In this document: positions 1 through 9,614 of the stretch, one piece after another
Layout of the letters: each line of letters opens with the position of its first letter
Numbering within the stretch: the stretch's first letter is position 1
NCBI RefSeq assembly: GCF_013044505.1
Contig: NZ_JABERD010000022.1
Span: 1-64,000, forward strand
DNA length: 64,000 nt
Reading direction: 5' to 3'
Origin: Streptomyces sp. S3(2020)
GTDB lineage: Bacteria; Actinomycetota; Actinomycetes; Streptomycetales; Streptomycetaceae
The notes under the pieces: model-generated
What the model saw: the letters and a program-made list of their open reading frames with translations, nothing else
The model's database searches: none
What the model was told of the DNA's origin: nothing
Position numbers and translations under genes: made by a program

Positions 1-244
<244 letters not shown>

Positions 245-1165
245 TCACAGCTGCCTGGTGAGGTCTCCGCCCTGCTCCAGCAGGTGCCGGATGCGGGGCA
301 GCGCGGCCTCCGTCGGCGGGATCAGCGGGGCGCGGACGTGGGCGGAGGCGATGCGGCCCTGCTGGTGGAGCACCCACTTCGCGGGGGCGGGGTTGGTCTC
401 GACGAAGAGGAGGTCGACCAGGGGGTGCAGGCGGTAGTGCAGGTCGCGGGCGGTCTCGAAGTCGCCCGCCTCCCAGGCCTCGTACATGCGGGCCACGGCC
501 CGGGGCGCGATGTTGGCCACGGCGCTGACGAAGCCCGTGCCGCCGAGGGCGAGCAGCGGCAGACAGAGGAGTTCGATGCCGGACCAGACAAGCAGGGACC
601 GGCCGCACTCGTGGATGACCCGGGAGAAGTGCTCGAAGTCCTTGGTCGTCTCCTTGATCCCGACGAAGTTGTCGAAGTCGCGGAAGAGCCGGCCGACCGT
701 CTCGGGCGCGATGTCGACGGCCGTGCGGGACGGCACGTTGTAGGCGATCACCGGCAGGTCGGGGAACTCGCGGCAGACGGTCGCGTACCAGACGTACAGC
801 GCCTCCTGGGTGGGGCGGGCGTAGTACGGCGTGATGACCAGGGCCGCGTCCGCGCCCGCCTCCTGGGCGGCTGCCGTGATCTCCAGGGTCTCGGCGAGCT
901 TGTGGGAGCCGGTGCCGGGCAGGAAGGGAACCCGGTCCCCGATCTCCCGGGCGACCTCGTGGATGGCGCCGATCCGCTCGGCGGTGGACTGCGCGCTGGG
1001 CTCCCCCGTGGAGCCGCCGAGCGAGATGCCGTGCGAGCCCGACTCGATCTGGAAGCGGACGAGATCGAGCAGACCGTCGAGGTCGACGTCGCCGGAGTCG
1101 GTGAAGGGGGTGACGACGGGAGCGATCGATCCCCGGATCGTCGCGGGGTCACTGCGGAACTTCAT
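245..1165 (-). CDS. DHDPS/N-acetylneuraminate lyase-family aldolase
   Basis: The 306-aa protein has the length and motifs of class I aldolases of the dihydrodipicolinate synthase family. It has the N-terminal APVVTPF strand, the GSTGE loop that binds the keto acid, the Tyr in VIAYNVPSRT and the Schiff-base Lys in GIKETTKD. Members make or cleave 2-oxo acids using pyruvate, so it may be a pyruvate-releasing aldolase or hydratase-aldolase rather than a lysine-biosynthesis DapA. The ATG at 1165 overlaps the FAH-RraA gene by 17 nt, placing it last in the transporter operon. A longer in-frame ORF upstream encodes only shadow sequence. The exact substrate is unknown. Confidence 0.85.
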   Translation of the reverse strand: MKFRSDPATIRGSIAPVVTPFTDSGDVDLDGLLDLVRFQIESGSHGISLGGSTGEPSAQSTAERIGAIHEVAREIGDRVPFLPGTGSHKLAETLEITAAAQEAGADAALVITPYYARPTQEALYVWYATVCREFPDLPVIAYNVPSRTAVDIAPETVGRLFRDFDNFVGIKETTKDFEHFSRVIHECGRSLLVWSGIELLCLPLLALGGTGFVSAVANIAPRAVARMYEAWEAGDFETARDLHYRLHPLVDLLFVETNPAPAKWVLHQQGRIASAHVRAPLIPPTEAALPRIRHLLEQGGDLTRQL

Positions 1166-2624
1166 GCGGGTTCTCCGTAAGTTGGTAGGCGGCCCGGGTG
1201 GGCTGGTTGCCGAGCCATCGCCGGTAGCGGTCGGTCCACTGGTCCGACAGCGGGTACAGGCCGTCGACGGCCGCCCCGGCACGGACTTGCTCGGTGATGA
1301 ACCGCTCCTGGGTCTCCTGCTCGCGGCAGTCGGCGACCAGGTCGTGGGCCAGGTCCGGGGGAACGACGACGACGCCGTCCGCGTCGCCGACGAGGAAGTC
1401 CCCCGGGTGCACGAGGGCGCCGCCGCAGGCGACCGGGAGTCCGGTGTCCCAGGGGACGTGGCGGCGGCCCAGCACCGAGGGGTGCGCGCCCGCGTGGTAC
1501 ACGGGCAGGTCGAGCGCGGTGACGGTGGCGGAGTCACGGAGCCCGCCATCCGTGACGACGCCCGCCGCGCCCCGTTTCAGGGCCCGCAGCGCGAGGATGT
1601 CGCCGAGGGTGCCCGCGCTGTCGTCCCGGCGGGCGTCCATCACCAGGACGTGGCCGGGGCGCAGTTGCTCGATGGCGCGCTTCTGCGCGTTCATGCCGTT
1701 TCCGTAGCGGGAGAACAGGTCCTCGCGCAGCGGCAGGTAGCGCAGCGTGTGGGCCACCCCGACCATCGGCAGGTCCGGGCGGGTGGGACGGACCCCGTCG
1801 ACCGACATGTGCGGCAGGCCCCGCTTGCGCAGCTGGGCGCTGAGCGTGGCCACCGCGACGGAGCGCAGTCCCTTGTCGAGGTCCGGGTCGAGCAAGGGCG
1901 GCGGTGTGTACGAGGGTCCCCAGGCGGCCTCCGCCTCCTCGGCCGAGAAGCGGGGCATGGCGCCGAGGCGGGCCAGCGCCGGGCCTTCGGTGACCGTGTT
2001 GGACAGCCGGCCGGTGCTCGCGCCGTCCGCGCCGACCTCGACCTCGACGGTGTCGCCGGGGACGACGACGGAGGCGCCCGCCGGGGTGCCGGTGAGGATG
2101 ACGTCACCCGGTTCCAGGGTCATCAGCCGGGAGAGGTCGGCGACGAGGTCGGCGAAGGGGAAGAGCAGGGTGTCGGTGGTGTCGTCCTGGACCAGCTCGC
2201 CGTTGACCCAGGTCCGCAGCCTGAGCCGGGCCGGGTCGACGGTACGGGCGTCCAGCAGCCGGGGGCCGACGGGGGTGAAGCCGTCCCCGCCCTTGGAGCG
2301 GAGGTTCGAGCCGCGGTCGGCGTACCGCAGGTCGTAGACGCCCGCGTCGTTGGCGGCGGTGACGAAGTCGACGTGAGCCCAGGCGTCCTCGACGGCCACG
2401 TCACGCGTGTGCCGCCCGATGACCAGGGCTATCTCCCCTTCGAAGCCCATGAGTTCGCATCCGTCGGGACGGGGCAGCGGTTCTCCAGCGCCTGACAGCG
2501 ACGAGGCGGGCTTGAGGAAGTACGAAGGATAGGAGACCGTGCGTCCCCGTTCCGCCGCCCGGCTGGGGTAGTTGAGGTGGACGGCGATGACCTTCGAGGG
2601 CTTGATGCCGAGTGGGTGAGGCAT
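1149..2624 (-). CDS. FAH-family hydrolase/isomerase fused to RraA-like aldolase
   Basis: The 491-aa two-domain protein starts at an ATG preceded by AAGGAG. Residues ~1-250 are a fumarylacetoacetate-hydrolase fold. They show the acidic metal ligands in MGFEGEIALVIG, the ND of the next strand and the GDVILTGTPAG signature found in HpcE-type 2-hydroxyhepta-2,4-dienedioate isomerases. Residues ~280-475 are RraA/HMG-aldolase-like, with GDILALRALKRGAAG and the VTDGGLRD metal and pyruvate site; relatives cleave 4-carboxy-4-hydroxy-2-oxoadipate. Both domains act late in aromatic meta-cleavage pathways, so the fusion may channel one intermediate. It is downstream of the importer genes and overlaps the DHDPS-family aldolase gene. 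Confidence 0.85.
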   Translation of the reverse strand: MPHPLGIKPSKVIAVHLNYPSRAAERGRTVSYPSYFLKPASSLSGAGEPLPRPDGCELMGFEGEIALVIGRHTRDVAVEDAWAHVDFVTAANDAGVYDLRYADRGSNLRSKGGDGFTPVGPRLLDARTVDPARLRLRTWVNGELVQDDTTDTLLFPFADLVADLSRLMTLEPGDVILTGTPAGASVVVPGDTVEVEVGADGASTGRLSNTVTEGPALARLGAMPRFSAEEAEAAWGPSYTPPPLLDPDLDKGLRSVAVATLSAQLRKRGLPHMSVDGVRPTRPDLPMVGVAHTLRYLPLREDLFSRYGNGMNAQKRAIEQLRPGHVLVMDARRDDSAGTLGDILALRALKRGAAGVVTDGGLRDSATVTALDLPVYHAGAHPSVLGRRHVPWDTGLPVACGGALVHPGDFLVGDADGVVVVPPDLAHDLVADCREQETQERFITEQVRAGAAVDGLYPLSDQWTDRYRRWLGNQPTRAAYQLTENPHEVPQ

Positions 2625-2649
2625 GGGCCTTGTGCTCCTTGGGGCTCCA

Positions 2650-3447
2650 TCACGGGCCGGGGTGGGTGACGGGTGACCGGCTCGGGTCACCGAACTCGCC
2701 CGGGGTGGGCAGTGAGCCGATGAGTCGGCGCGTGTAGTCGTGGCGCGGTGCGGTGATCACGTCGTGGCTGGGTCCCTGTTCGACGATGCGGCCTCGGTAC
2801 ATCACGGCGGTGGCGTCGGCGAGGTAGCGGACCACGGCGAGGTTGTGCGAGATGAAGAGGATGGTGAGCCCGAGTTCCCGGTGGATGTCGCGGACGAGGT
2901 TGAGCACGGCGGACTGCACGGAGGCGTCGAGGGCGGAGGTGATCTCGTCGGCGATCAGGATCCGGGGGCGGGCGGCGAGCGCCCGGGCCACGGCCACCCG
3001 CTGGCGCATCCCGCCCGAGAGCTGCCCCGGGTACTTCGCCGCGGTCGCGGTGGACAGCCGTACGTTGTCCAGCAGCGCGGCGACCGCGTGGTCGACACCG
3101 GCGGGGCCGGCGGAACCGTTGGCGCGCACGACCTCGGCGAGGCTCGCACCGACGTTCATGCGCGGGTTGAGCGAGGTGTACGGGTCCTGGAAGACCATCT
3201 GCACCTTCCGGCCGTGCCGGTGGGCGCGGTCGCGGATGTCGATGCCGTCGACCAGGATCCGTCCCCCGGTGAGGGGCTGGAGTCCCGCCACCGCGCGGGC
3301 CAGCGTCGACTTGCCGGAGCCCGATTCGCCCACCAGTCCGAGCACCGTGCCCGAGGGCACGGAGAGGGAGACGTCGTCCACGGCGGTGACGGCGTCCCGG
3401 TTCCGGCCGAAGGCGACCGTGGCGGTTTCGATGTCGAGGGTGCTCAC
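2650..3447 (-). CDS. Peptide/nickel-type ABC transporter ATPase (DppF-like)
   Basis: A 265-aa single nucleotide-binding domain of the OppF/DppF group that energises a cytoplasmic-membrane importer. Walker A is GESGSGKST near residue 40, the Q-loop is FQDPYTSLNP, the signature is LSGGMRQR and Walker B is ILIADEITSALD, followed by the switch His in FISHN. The start ATG overlaps the upstream permease-ATPase fusion by 4 nt. The peptide-transporter C-terminal oligopeptide domain is short here (about 30 residues after the D-loop region). The substrate need not be a peptide, because Dpp-type systems in catabolic loci often import small acids. Confidence 0.9.
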   Translation of the reverse strand: MSTLDIETATVAFGRNRDAVTAVDDVSLSVPSGTVLGLVGESGSGKSTLARAVAGLQPLTGGRILVDGIDIRDRAHRHGRKVQMVFQDPYTSLNPRMNVGASLAEVVRANGSAGPAGVDHAVAALLDNVRLSTATAAKYPGQLSGGMRQRVAVARALAARPRILIADEITSALDASVQSAVLNLVRDIHRELGLTILFISHNLAVVRYLADATAVMYRGRIVEQGPSHDVITAPRHDYTRRLIGSLPTPGEFGDPSRSPVTHPGP

Positions 3448-5348
3448 GACGTGCTCCTCGTGGTGGCGGGGGCGGGTGCCGACGGGAACCAGCAGGCGAC
3501 GGCGCCCTCGGCGGAGACCTTTTCGAGGCGGGGCAGGTCGTTACGGCAGGTGTCCCGGGCACGTGGGCAACGGGCGGCGTAGGCGCATCCCGTGATGTCC
3601 TCGTCCGGGTGCGGCGGATGGCCGGGGATGGTCTCCAGCGGCTGATCGACGGGCGAGTCGAGGGTGGGCAGCGAGGCCAGCAGGGCCTGGCTGTACGGGT
3701 GGGCCGGGCCCTTGAGCAGCGTGTCGACGGACAGTTCCTCGACGACCCGGCCGGCGTACATGACGACGATGCGGCTGCACAGCGAGGTGAGCACGCCGAT
3801 GTCGTGGGAGACGACCAGCGCCGCGCTCCCGTCCTCCCGGCACCGCTTGCTCAGGGTCTCCAGCACGTGGTGCTGCACGGTCATGTCCAGGGCCGTGGTC
3901 GGTTCGTCGGCGATGATCAGGTCCGCCTCCGCCATCTGCGCGGTGGCGATGAGGACCCGCTGGCGCATTCCGCCCGACAGTTCGTTGGGGTACTGGGCGA
4001 GGCGGCTCGCGGCACCGGTGATGCGCAGTTGCCGCAGCAGGTGGACGGCCTTCTCCCGGGCCGTCGTGGCGTTCGTACGCCCCTGGTTGAGGAGCCCCTC
4101 GGTCAGCTGGACACCGATGCGCAGCGCCGGGTTGAGGAACGTGCCCGGATCCTGGAAGACAACCGCGACACGGGTGCCGAGCCGGGTGCGGAGTTCCTTG
4201 TCGGAGAGCGCCGCCAGGTCGATGCCGTCGAAGTCGAGGCGCCCGGCCCGGACGGCGCCCGGGGAGCTGATCAGGCGGGCGATGGCCATGGCGGTGACGG
4301 ACTTGCCCGAGCCGGACTCGCCCACCACTCCGACGATCTCCCCGGGACGGACGCGGAGGGAGACGTCGCGGACCGGAGTGGTCCAGCCCGAGCCGGTCGG
4401 GTAGTCGACGCGGAGGTTCTCCACCGTCAGCAGCGCGTCCGAGGTGTCCGGGACGGCGGGTGGCGTGGTCGTCGGTGCGGTGCCGGGTGCGGGGGTGCGG
4501 GCCGCCCGTACCGGGGTGTCCTGGCTGCGGGCGGCGCCGGCCATCGCCTCGCCCGCCAGGCCGAAGGCGACTCCGGCGACGACGATGGCGGCGCCGGGGG
4601 CGATCGTGGTCCAGGGGCTGGTGTACACGGCGGGCAGCGCGTCGCCGAGCATGCGTCCCCAGTCGAAGTCGGGTGCCTGGACGCCGAGGCCGAGGAAGCT
4701 GAGGCTGGAGAGGGCCAGGAGGGCGCCGCCGACGTTGAGGGTGACGTAGACGAGGACCGGTTCGGCGATGTTCGGCAGGACGTAGCGCAGGAACCGGCGC
4801 CGCCGGGAGATGCCGAGCATGCGGGCGGCGACCAGGTAGTCGCTGGTCTCGATGCCAGCGGTGAGCGTCTGCATGAGGCGGCCGAAGACGGGCGTCATGG
4901 TCAGCCCCATGGCGAGGACGGCGGTGCCCGCGCCCGCGCCCAGCAGGATCGTCGTGAACAGGGCGATGAGCAGGACCGGGAAGGCCATCCAGGTGGTCAG
5001 GACGGCGGCGAACACCCGCTGGACACGTCGGCCGAGGAGGACGGGCAGGGCACCGACGAGTGCGCCCAGCACGACCGCGATCAGGGTCGCGGTCAGCGCC
5101 ATGACCAGCGAGGGCCGGGTCGCGGTGAGCACCCGGGCCAGGACGTCCCGGCCGAGGTTGTCCGTACCGAGCGGATGCGCCGCCGACGGGGCCTCGTTCA
5201 GGTGGACGGGATCGGGGGTGCGGGCCTCGCCGCCCCAGAGCAGCGGGCCGAGGAGGGCCAGGGTCACGAGCAGGAGGACGAGACAGGTGGCGAGGGTCCG
5301 GGTGGGCGAGGACACCAGTGCCCGGAGCCGTTGCTTGAGCATGATCAT
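3444..5348 (-). CDS. ABC permease (DppC) fused to ATPase (DppD)
   Basis: The 634-aa fusion joins two normally separate subunits. Residues ~1-275 are a DppC-type permease with the GTDNLGRDVL N-terminal motif, about six hydrophobic helices and the EAA-like loop around YLVAARMLGISRRRRFLR. A Pro/Thr/Ala-rich linker (~280-305) leads to an ATPase with Walker A GESGSGKS near residue 340, LSGGMRQRVL and LIIADEPTTALD. The oligopeptide C-terminal motif with paired Cys (CAYAARCPRARDTC) is present. The ATG overlaps the DppB stop by 4 nt, and a second in-frame ATG lies two codons on. Permease-ATPase fusions of this kind occur in actinomycetes. Confidence 0.9.
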   Translation of the reverse strand: MIMLKQRLRALVSSPTRTLATCLVLLLVTLALLGPLLWGGEARTPDPVHLNEAPSAAHPLGTDNLGRDVLARVLTATRPSLVMALTATLIAVVLGALVGALPVLLGRRVQRVFAAVLTTWMAFPVLLIALFTTILLGAGAGTAVLAMGLTMTPVFGRLMQTLTAGIETSDYLVAARMLGISRRRRFLRYVLPNIAEPVLVYVTLNVGGALLALSSLSFLGLGVQAPDFDWGRMLGDALPAVYTSPWTTIAPGAAIVVAGVAFGLAGEAMAGAARSQDTPVRAARTPAPGTAPTTTPPAVPDTSDALLTVENLRVDYPTGSGWTTPVRDVSLRVRPGEIVGVVGESGSGKSVTAMAIARLISSPGAVRAGRLDFDGIDLAALSDKELRTRLGTRVAVVFQDPGTFLNPALRIGVQLTEGLLNQGRTNATTAREKAVHLLRQLRITGAASRLAQYPNELSGGMRQRVLIATAQMAEADLIIADEPTTALDMTVQHHVLETLSKRCREDGSAALVVSHDIGVLTSLCSRIVVMYAGRVVEELSVDTLLKGPAHPYSQALLASLPTLDSPVDQPLETIPGHPPHPDEDITGCAYAARCPRARDTCRNDLPRLEKVSAEGAVACWFPSAPAPATTRSTS

Positions 5349-6394
5349 CGCTCCAGGAGGGTCGTGCGCCGGTCGAGGAGCGCGAGCAGGACGTCGACGC
5401 AGAGGTTGATGACGATGATCAGAGCCGCGTAGACGAGGGCGATGCCGCCGACGATGTTGTAGTCACGGCCGCTGATGGCCTGGATGAGGGCGTAGCCGAG
5501 GCCGGGCCAGTTGAAGACCTGTTCGACCAGGGCGGTGGCGGCCACCATGCCCGCGGCCGTGGTGCCGGCCAGGGTCAGGACCGCCGTCAGCATGTTGGGC
5601 AGCGCGTGCCGCAGATGGAGCGTGGCGGTGGGCAGGCGCTTGGCACGCGCCGCGCGCATGTAGTCGCGGCCGAGGACCTTGAGCCCCTCGACCCGGGCGA
5701 CGCGGGCGATCAGGGCGGCCGAGGGCGCCGCGAGGGCGATGACGGGGAGCACGTAGGAGGCCGCGGTGTCGGCTCCGGCGACCGGGAGGACCGGCCACCA
5801 GATGCCGAGGGTGATGACGAGGGCGGCGCCCAGCAGGAACTCGGGTACGGCGGTGGCGAGGCCGGTGGCGCCGTTGAAGCCCAGTTCGAGCCCTCGGCGC
5901 CGGCCGTCACGGGTGAGGACGGCCGTGGCCAGCCCGAACGGCACGGCCACCAGGAGCGCGACGGCGACGGCCAGCGCGGCCAGCAGGAGGGACTTGGGCA
6001 GTCGGCTCGACACGACGTCGATGACCGGCTGTCCGGTGATGATCGAGGTCCCGAGGTCGCCGTGGAGGAGGCCCGAGAGGTAGTCGGTGTACTGCCGCCA
6101 CAGCGGGAGGTCGAGGCCGAGCTGCGCCCGGCGGGTCTCCACCAGGGAGGGCGGGGCCGTGGGGCCGAGCGCCTGCCGTACGGGATCACCGGCCGACAGG
6201 CGTACGACGACGAAGGCCACCGAGACGATGACGAACAGCGAGAACACCGTGCGCACGGTGCGCCGGAGGAGGAAGCGTCCCCACACAGCGCCGGGCCGCC
6301 GCCGCGCGGACGTGACGTCCTCGGGATCGCCGGACACCGCGACGGCGTCCCGGGCGGGGGCCGGCTCCCGATGCCAGTGCTGCATGACGGACAT
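5345..6394 (-). CDS. ABC transporter permease (DppB-like)
   Basis: A 349-aa integral membrane subunit of a peptide/nickel-type importer. An unusually long cytoplasmic N-terminus (~45 residues) precedes the first helix (RTVFSLFVIVSVAFVVVRLS). The family motif GDPVRQALGP follows, and the cytoplasmic coupling segment is near RDYMRAARAKRLP. The C-terminus has the usual VEQVFNWPGLG signature. The ATG start is preceded by GGAAGGA. It lies between the binding-protein gene (46-nt gap) and the permease-ATPase fusion (4-nt overlap). Confidence 0.9.
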   Translation of the reverse strand: MSVMQHWHREPAPARDAVAVSGDPEDVTSARRRPGAVWGRFLLRRTVRTVFSLFVIVSVAFVVVRLSAGDPVRQALGPTAPPSLVETRRAQLGLDLPLWRQYTDYLSGLLHGDLGTSIITGQPVIDVVSSRLPKSLLLAALAVAVALLVAVPFGLATAVLTRDGRRRGLELGFNGATGLATAVPEFLLGAALVITLGIWWPVLPVAGADTAASYVLPVIALAAPSAALIARVARVEGLKVLGRDYMRAARAKRLPTATLHLRHALPNMLTAVLTLAGTTAAGMVAATALVEQVFNWPGLGYALIQAISGRDYNIVGGIALVYAALIIVINLCVDVLLALLDRRTTLLER

Positions 6395-6439
6395 GTGCTG
6401 TCTTCCTTCCGTGCTGTTCGCGAAGGCTCGGGCGTCCCG

Positions 6440-8023
6440 CTACTTGGTCAGGCGGATGCTCGAGCCCTTGACGACGCCGAGCTGGCCGACCCGGAACTTC
6501 ACGTGGGAGCCGTAGACGGTCTTGGAGTTGGCCTCGATGGGCGTCACATCGGCGGCCTTGATCAGAGCGGCCTCGGCCTGGCCCCAGGTGGCGCAGGACG
6601 CGCTGCCGGAGATCTTCTGCGCCTTGGCCACCGCCTGGCGGTAGTCGGCGTTGTCGACGGCGGCGAAGTTGCGGCCCTTGGGCGGCGCCTGGCCGTCCAC
6701 CAGGATCTTCCAGACGCTGGGGTCCTCGGTGTTGAAGGGAGCCCATACGACGTCCCAGTCGCCGCCGGTGAAGAGCGTGGTGGCGTAGGTGTCGGAGCCG
6801 GTGAGTTCGACCTTCACCCCGAGCTTGGTCCACTGGGACTGGAGGAGTTCCACGGCGGAGACCAGGTCGGAGCCCCGGTTGCTGGGATACAGCACCTTGA
6901 GGCTCAGCTGCTTGCCGTCCTTGGCCCTGATCCCGCCGCTCCCGGCCTTCCAGCCCGCCTTGTCGAGCGCGGCCCCGGCCTGCTGGAGCGTGCCGCTGGG
7001 CAGGTTGCCGGTGATGGCGTCGTAGGAGCAGACCGCCGGCTCGCCGGTGACGATCGACTTCAGCTTGCTGCCCCGGCCGCCGGTGGCCACGGAGCCGAGG
7101 GCGTCCAGGTCGAGCGCCTGGGCCAGGGCCGTACGTACGGTCTGGTCGGCGGCGACGCGTCCGGCGGCCTGGTTGTAGAGGAGCAGGGCGGGGTCGGCCT
7201 TGACGGTCGTGCTGGTGAGTCCCGCCTTGTCGAGGCGGTCGCGGTCGGCGCCGCCCACGGTGGCCAGCGTCAGGCCGCCGGTGGTGAGCAGGTTGGCCCG
7301 GGTCGCCTCGCTGGGCACGACCTTGACGACGACCTTGGCCGGTACGCCCTTGTCCTCGGCCGAGGCCCCGTCCGCGCCCCAGGTGTAGTCCTCGCGGAGG
7401 GCGAAGGTGTAGCTCTGGCCGGAGACCGACGAGGTGAGGGCGTACATGCCGGACCCGGAGGTCTTCGCCGTCAGCTCGGCCGGGGCGTCCGCTCCCGCAC
7501 CGCACAGGATCGGCATGTAGCTCAGGTTCTGGAGCAGGAAGCTGCCCGCCCGGGGAGCGGTGATGGTGAGGGTGTTCGCCTCGTCGTCCGCGACCACCTT
7601 GGAGCCCGCCGGTATGTAGGCGTCGAGCCACGGGGAGGCGTTCTTGGCGTCGAGCACCCAGGCGAAGGTCTTCGCCACGACGCTCGGGGTGACGGCGGAG
7701 CCGTCGGCGCAGGTGACGTTCTTGCGGAGGGTGAAGGTCGCCGTCGTCGGCGTCACCTTCCAGGACTCGGCCAGTTCGCCGGAGTAGTCCTTGTCGCCGA
7801 CGGTGCGGGAGACCAGGTGGTCGTAGGCGAGGGAGCCGATGGCGGTGCCAGCGTTGGTGGCGTTGGTCAGCGGGTTGAGTGCTCCCGGGTCCGCGTCGAC
7901 GGCGATGGTGGCCGTGCCGTCGGTGACGTAGCCGGTGTCGCCGGTGCCGGATGTCGTCTGGGCGGTGCAGGCGGTCAGCAGCAGACCCGCGCACGCCGTG
8001 GTGGTGAAACCTCTGTGCCGCAT
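6440..8023 (-). CDS. Family 5 extracellular solute-binding lipoprotein
   Basis: The 527-aa precursor has a short basic N-terminus, a hydrophobic stretch and the lipobox LLTAC (Cys at about residue 18), so it is predicted to be anchored to the outer face of the membrane. The body is typical of DppA/NikA binding proteins, with DGTATIAVDADPGALNPLTN near the mature N-terminus. The start at 8023 was chosen because AAAGGAC precedes it and because the signal peptide would be buried from the longer ORF start at 8086. It is the first gene of the importer-FAH/RraA-aldolase operon and has an operator-like palindrome about 100 bp upstream. The ligand is unknown. Confidence 0.88.
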   Translation of the reverse strand: MRHRGFTTTACAGLLLTACTAQTTSGTGDTGYVTDGTATIAVDADPGALNPLTNATNAGTAIGSLAYDHLVSRTVGDKDYSGELAESWKVTPTTATFTLRKNVTCADGSAVTPSVVAKTFAWVLDAKNASPWLDAYIPAGSKVVADDEANTLTITAPRAGSFLLQNLSYMPILCGAGADAPAELTAKTSGSGMYALTSSVSGQSYTFALREDYTWGADGASAEDKGVPAKVVVKVVPSEATRANLLTTGGLTLATVGGADRDRLDKAGLTSTTVKADPALLLYNQAAGRVAADQTVRTALAQALDLDALGSVATGGRGSKLKSIVTGEPAVCSYDAITGNLPSGTLQQAGAALDKAGWKAGSGGIRAKDGKQLSLKVLYPSNRGSDLVSAVELLQSQWTKLGVKVELTGSDTYATTLFTGGDWDVVWAPFNTEDPSVWKILVDGQAPPKGRNFAAVDNADYRQAVAKAQKISGSASCATWGQAEAALIKAADVTPIEANSKTVYGSHVKFRVGQLGVVKGSSIRLTK

Positions 8024-8123
8024 TCGTATGTCCTTTGCTCGCGTGACGCCGCCCCGGCACCCAGGTGCCTCACCCGCCGCGTCCACTTGGGGAAGTAATG
8101 CCGCCTATGCCCCTTGCGGCCAC

Positions 8124-8146
8124 TGCAATGAATATAATCAATTGCA
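8124..8146 (-). promoter_or_regulatory. Palindromic operator over predicted -10 of importer operon
   Basis: The inverted repeat TGCAAT-N11-ATTGCA lies 101 bp before the binding-protein start. Its spacer contains a leftward -10-like TATATT (8131-8136). The spacer also holds TATAATCAAT, related to sequences at 11343-11352 and 14993-15002. A repressor bound here would block the -10. The assignment is by pattern only. The remaining bases of 8024-8180 show no gene. Confidence 0.55.
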
Positions 8147-8180
8147 TGCTTGGTGTGTGTTGCGAAACGGTCTCGATCGC

Positions 8181-9614
8181 CTACAGGTCCCGTGCGCCCA
8201 TGACGGTCTTGGACTCCAGGAACTCCGCCAGGCCGGCGGCACCGCATTCGCGGCCGATGCCGGACTGCCGGTAGCCGCCGAAGGGGGCGCCGACGTCGAG
8301 GCCCGCTCCGTTGATCCCGACCGTGCCCGTACGCAGCCGCTTCGCGACGCCCAGGGCTCGCTGGGGGTCCGCCGACCAGACGCCGCCGGACAGGCCGTAG
8401 TCGCTGTCGTTGGCGAGTTCCACGGCCTGGTCCTCGCTGTCGTAGCCGGTGACGGCCAGCACCGGACCGAAGACCTCCTCGCGGAAGATCCTCATCCCTG
8501 GGGTGACGCCGCCGAGCACGGTGGGCGCGATGTAGGCGCCGGGGCCGAGTTCGGGCAGGGCGTCCGGGCCGCCGGTCAGCAGCGTGGCGCCGTCCGCCAG
8601 TGCCCGTTCGATGTGCTCGCGGACCCGCTTCAACTGAACGGTCGAGGCCAGCGGGCCCATAACGGTGTCGTAGATGAGGGGGTCGGAGGGCTGCCACCTG
8701 GCTGTCGCCGCGACGACGGCCTTGTGCCACTCCTCCAGATCCGCCCTCGGCACCAGCAGCCGGGTCAGCGCGGCGCAGGTCTGGCCGGTGTTGGCGAAGC
8801 AGGACCGGACCACCTGTTCGGCGGTGGCCGGCACGTCGGCGTCGTCGAGGACGACGGCCGCGGACTTCCCGCCGAGTTCGAGGGCCACCTTCTTGATCGT
8901 GGCCGCCGCGCTCCTCGCGACCCGTTCGCCCACCGCCCGGGAACCCGTGAAGGTCACCATGTCGACGTCGGGATGGGCGCAGAGCGGCTCGCCGACGGAG
9001 GCGCCGTCGCCGAACACGACGTTGAACACCCCTGCGGGGAGCCCCAGTTCGTCGACGAGTTCGGTGAGCACGGCCGCGTTGAGCGGGGCGACCTCGCTCG
9101 GTTTCAGCACCACCGTGCAGCCCGCGAGAAGCGCGGCACCGGCCTTGAGCACAATCTGGTGCAGCGGGAAGTTCCAGGGGGTGATGGCGGCGACGACGCC
9201 CACCGGTTCGCTGACGACAAGCGAGTTGGACACGGGCCGGGGCCCGGGCAACTGCTTCGCGGCGTCGATCAGGGCTTCCAGGTCGGCGATGGCCACACCG
9301 ACCTGCGCCTGTCGGGCGAAGGTGAGGGGCGCCCCCATCTCGGTGGCCAGGGTGAGCGCCAGCCGTTCGCGGTTCGCCTCAAGGGCCACCGCCAGATCCG
9401 CGACCGCCTGGATGCGCCGGCTCAGCGGAGTGGCCGCCCACTCCGGGAAGGCCGCGCGCGCGGCCCGGACCGCGCGGTCCACGTCGTCACGGTCTCCGGC
9501 GGCCACGGAACCGGCCGTCCGGAGTGTCGCGGGGTTGAGTACGTCGATCACGGGCGCCGCCGGGGCGGGCCGGGTCCAGGAACCGTCTATGTAGTGTCCG
9601 AACGGACTGGTCAT
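8181..9614 (-). CDS. NAD(P)-dependent aldehyde dehydrogenase
   Basis: A 477-aa enzyme of the aldehyde dehydrogenase superfamily, which oxidises an aldehyde to its acid. It shows the TPWNFP cofactor motif, FTGSRAVG, the general-base Glu in ELGGKSA and the catalytic Cys in NTGQTCAALTR. The start ATG overlaps the stop of the ThDP enzyme by 4 nt, which implies translational coupling. The pair could therefore decarboxylate a 2-oxo acid to an aldehyde and oxidise it, as in benzoylformate/benzaldehyde or arylpyruvate routes. The substrate is inferred from context only. Confidence 0.9.
   Translation of the reverse strand: MTSPFGHYIDGSWTRPAPAAPVIDVLNPATLRTAGSVAAGDRDDVDRAVRAARAAFPEWAATPLSRRIQAVADLAVALEANRERLALTLATEMGAPLTFARQAQVGVAIADLEALIDAAKQLPGPRPVSNSLVVSEPVGVVAAITPWNFPLHQIVLKAGAALLAGCTVVLKPSEVAPLNAAVLTELVDELGLPAGVFNVVFGDGASVGEPLCAHPDVDMVTFTGSRAVGERVARSAAATIKKVALELGGKSAAVVLDDADVPATAEQVVRSCFANTGQTCAALTRLLVPRADLEEWHKAVVAATARWQPSDPLIYDTVMGPLASTVQLKRVREHIERALADGATLLTGGPDALPELGPGAYIAPTVLGGVTPGMRIFREEVFGPVLAVTGYDSEDQAVELANDSDYGLSGGVWSADPQRALGVAKRLRTGTVGINGAGLDVGAPFGGYRQSGIGRECGAAGLAEFLESKTVMGARDL

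Noticed and set aside
5606-8098. 830-codon rightward open frame
   Set aside because: Antisense to the permease and binding-protein genes; Gly/Arg/Asp-rich sequence typical of GC-rich shadow frames, with no domain.
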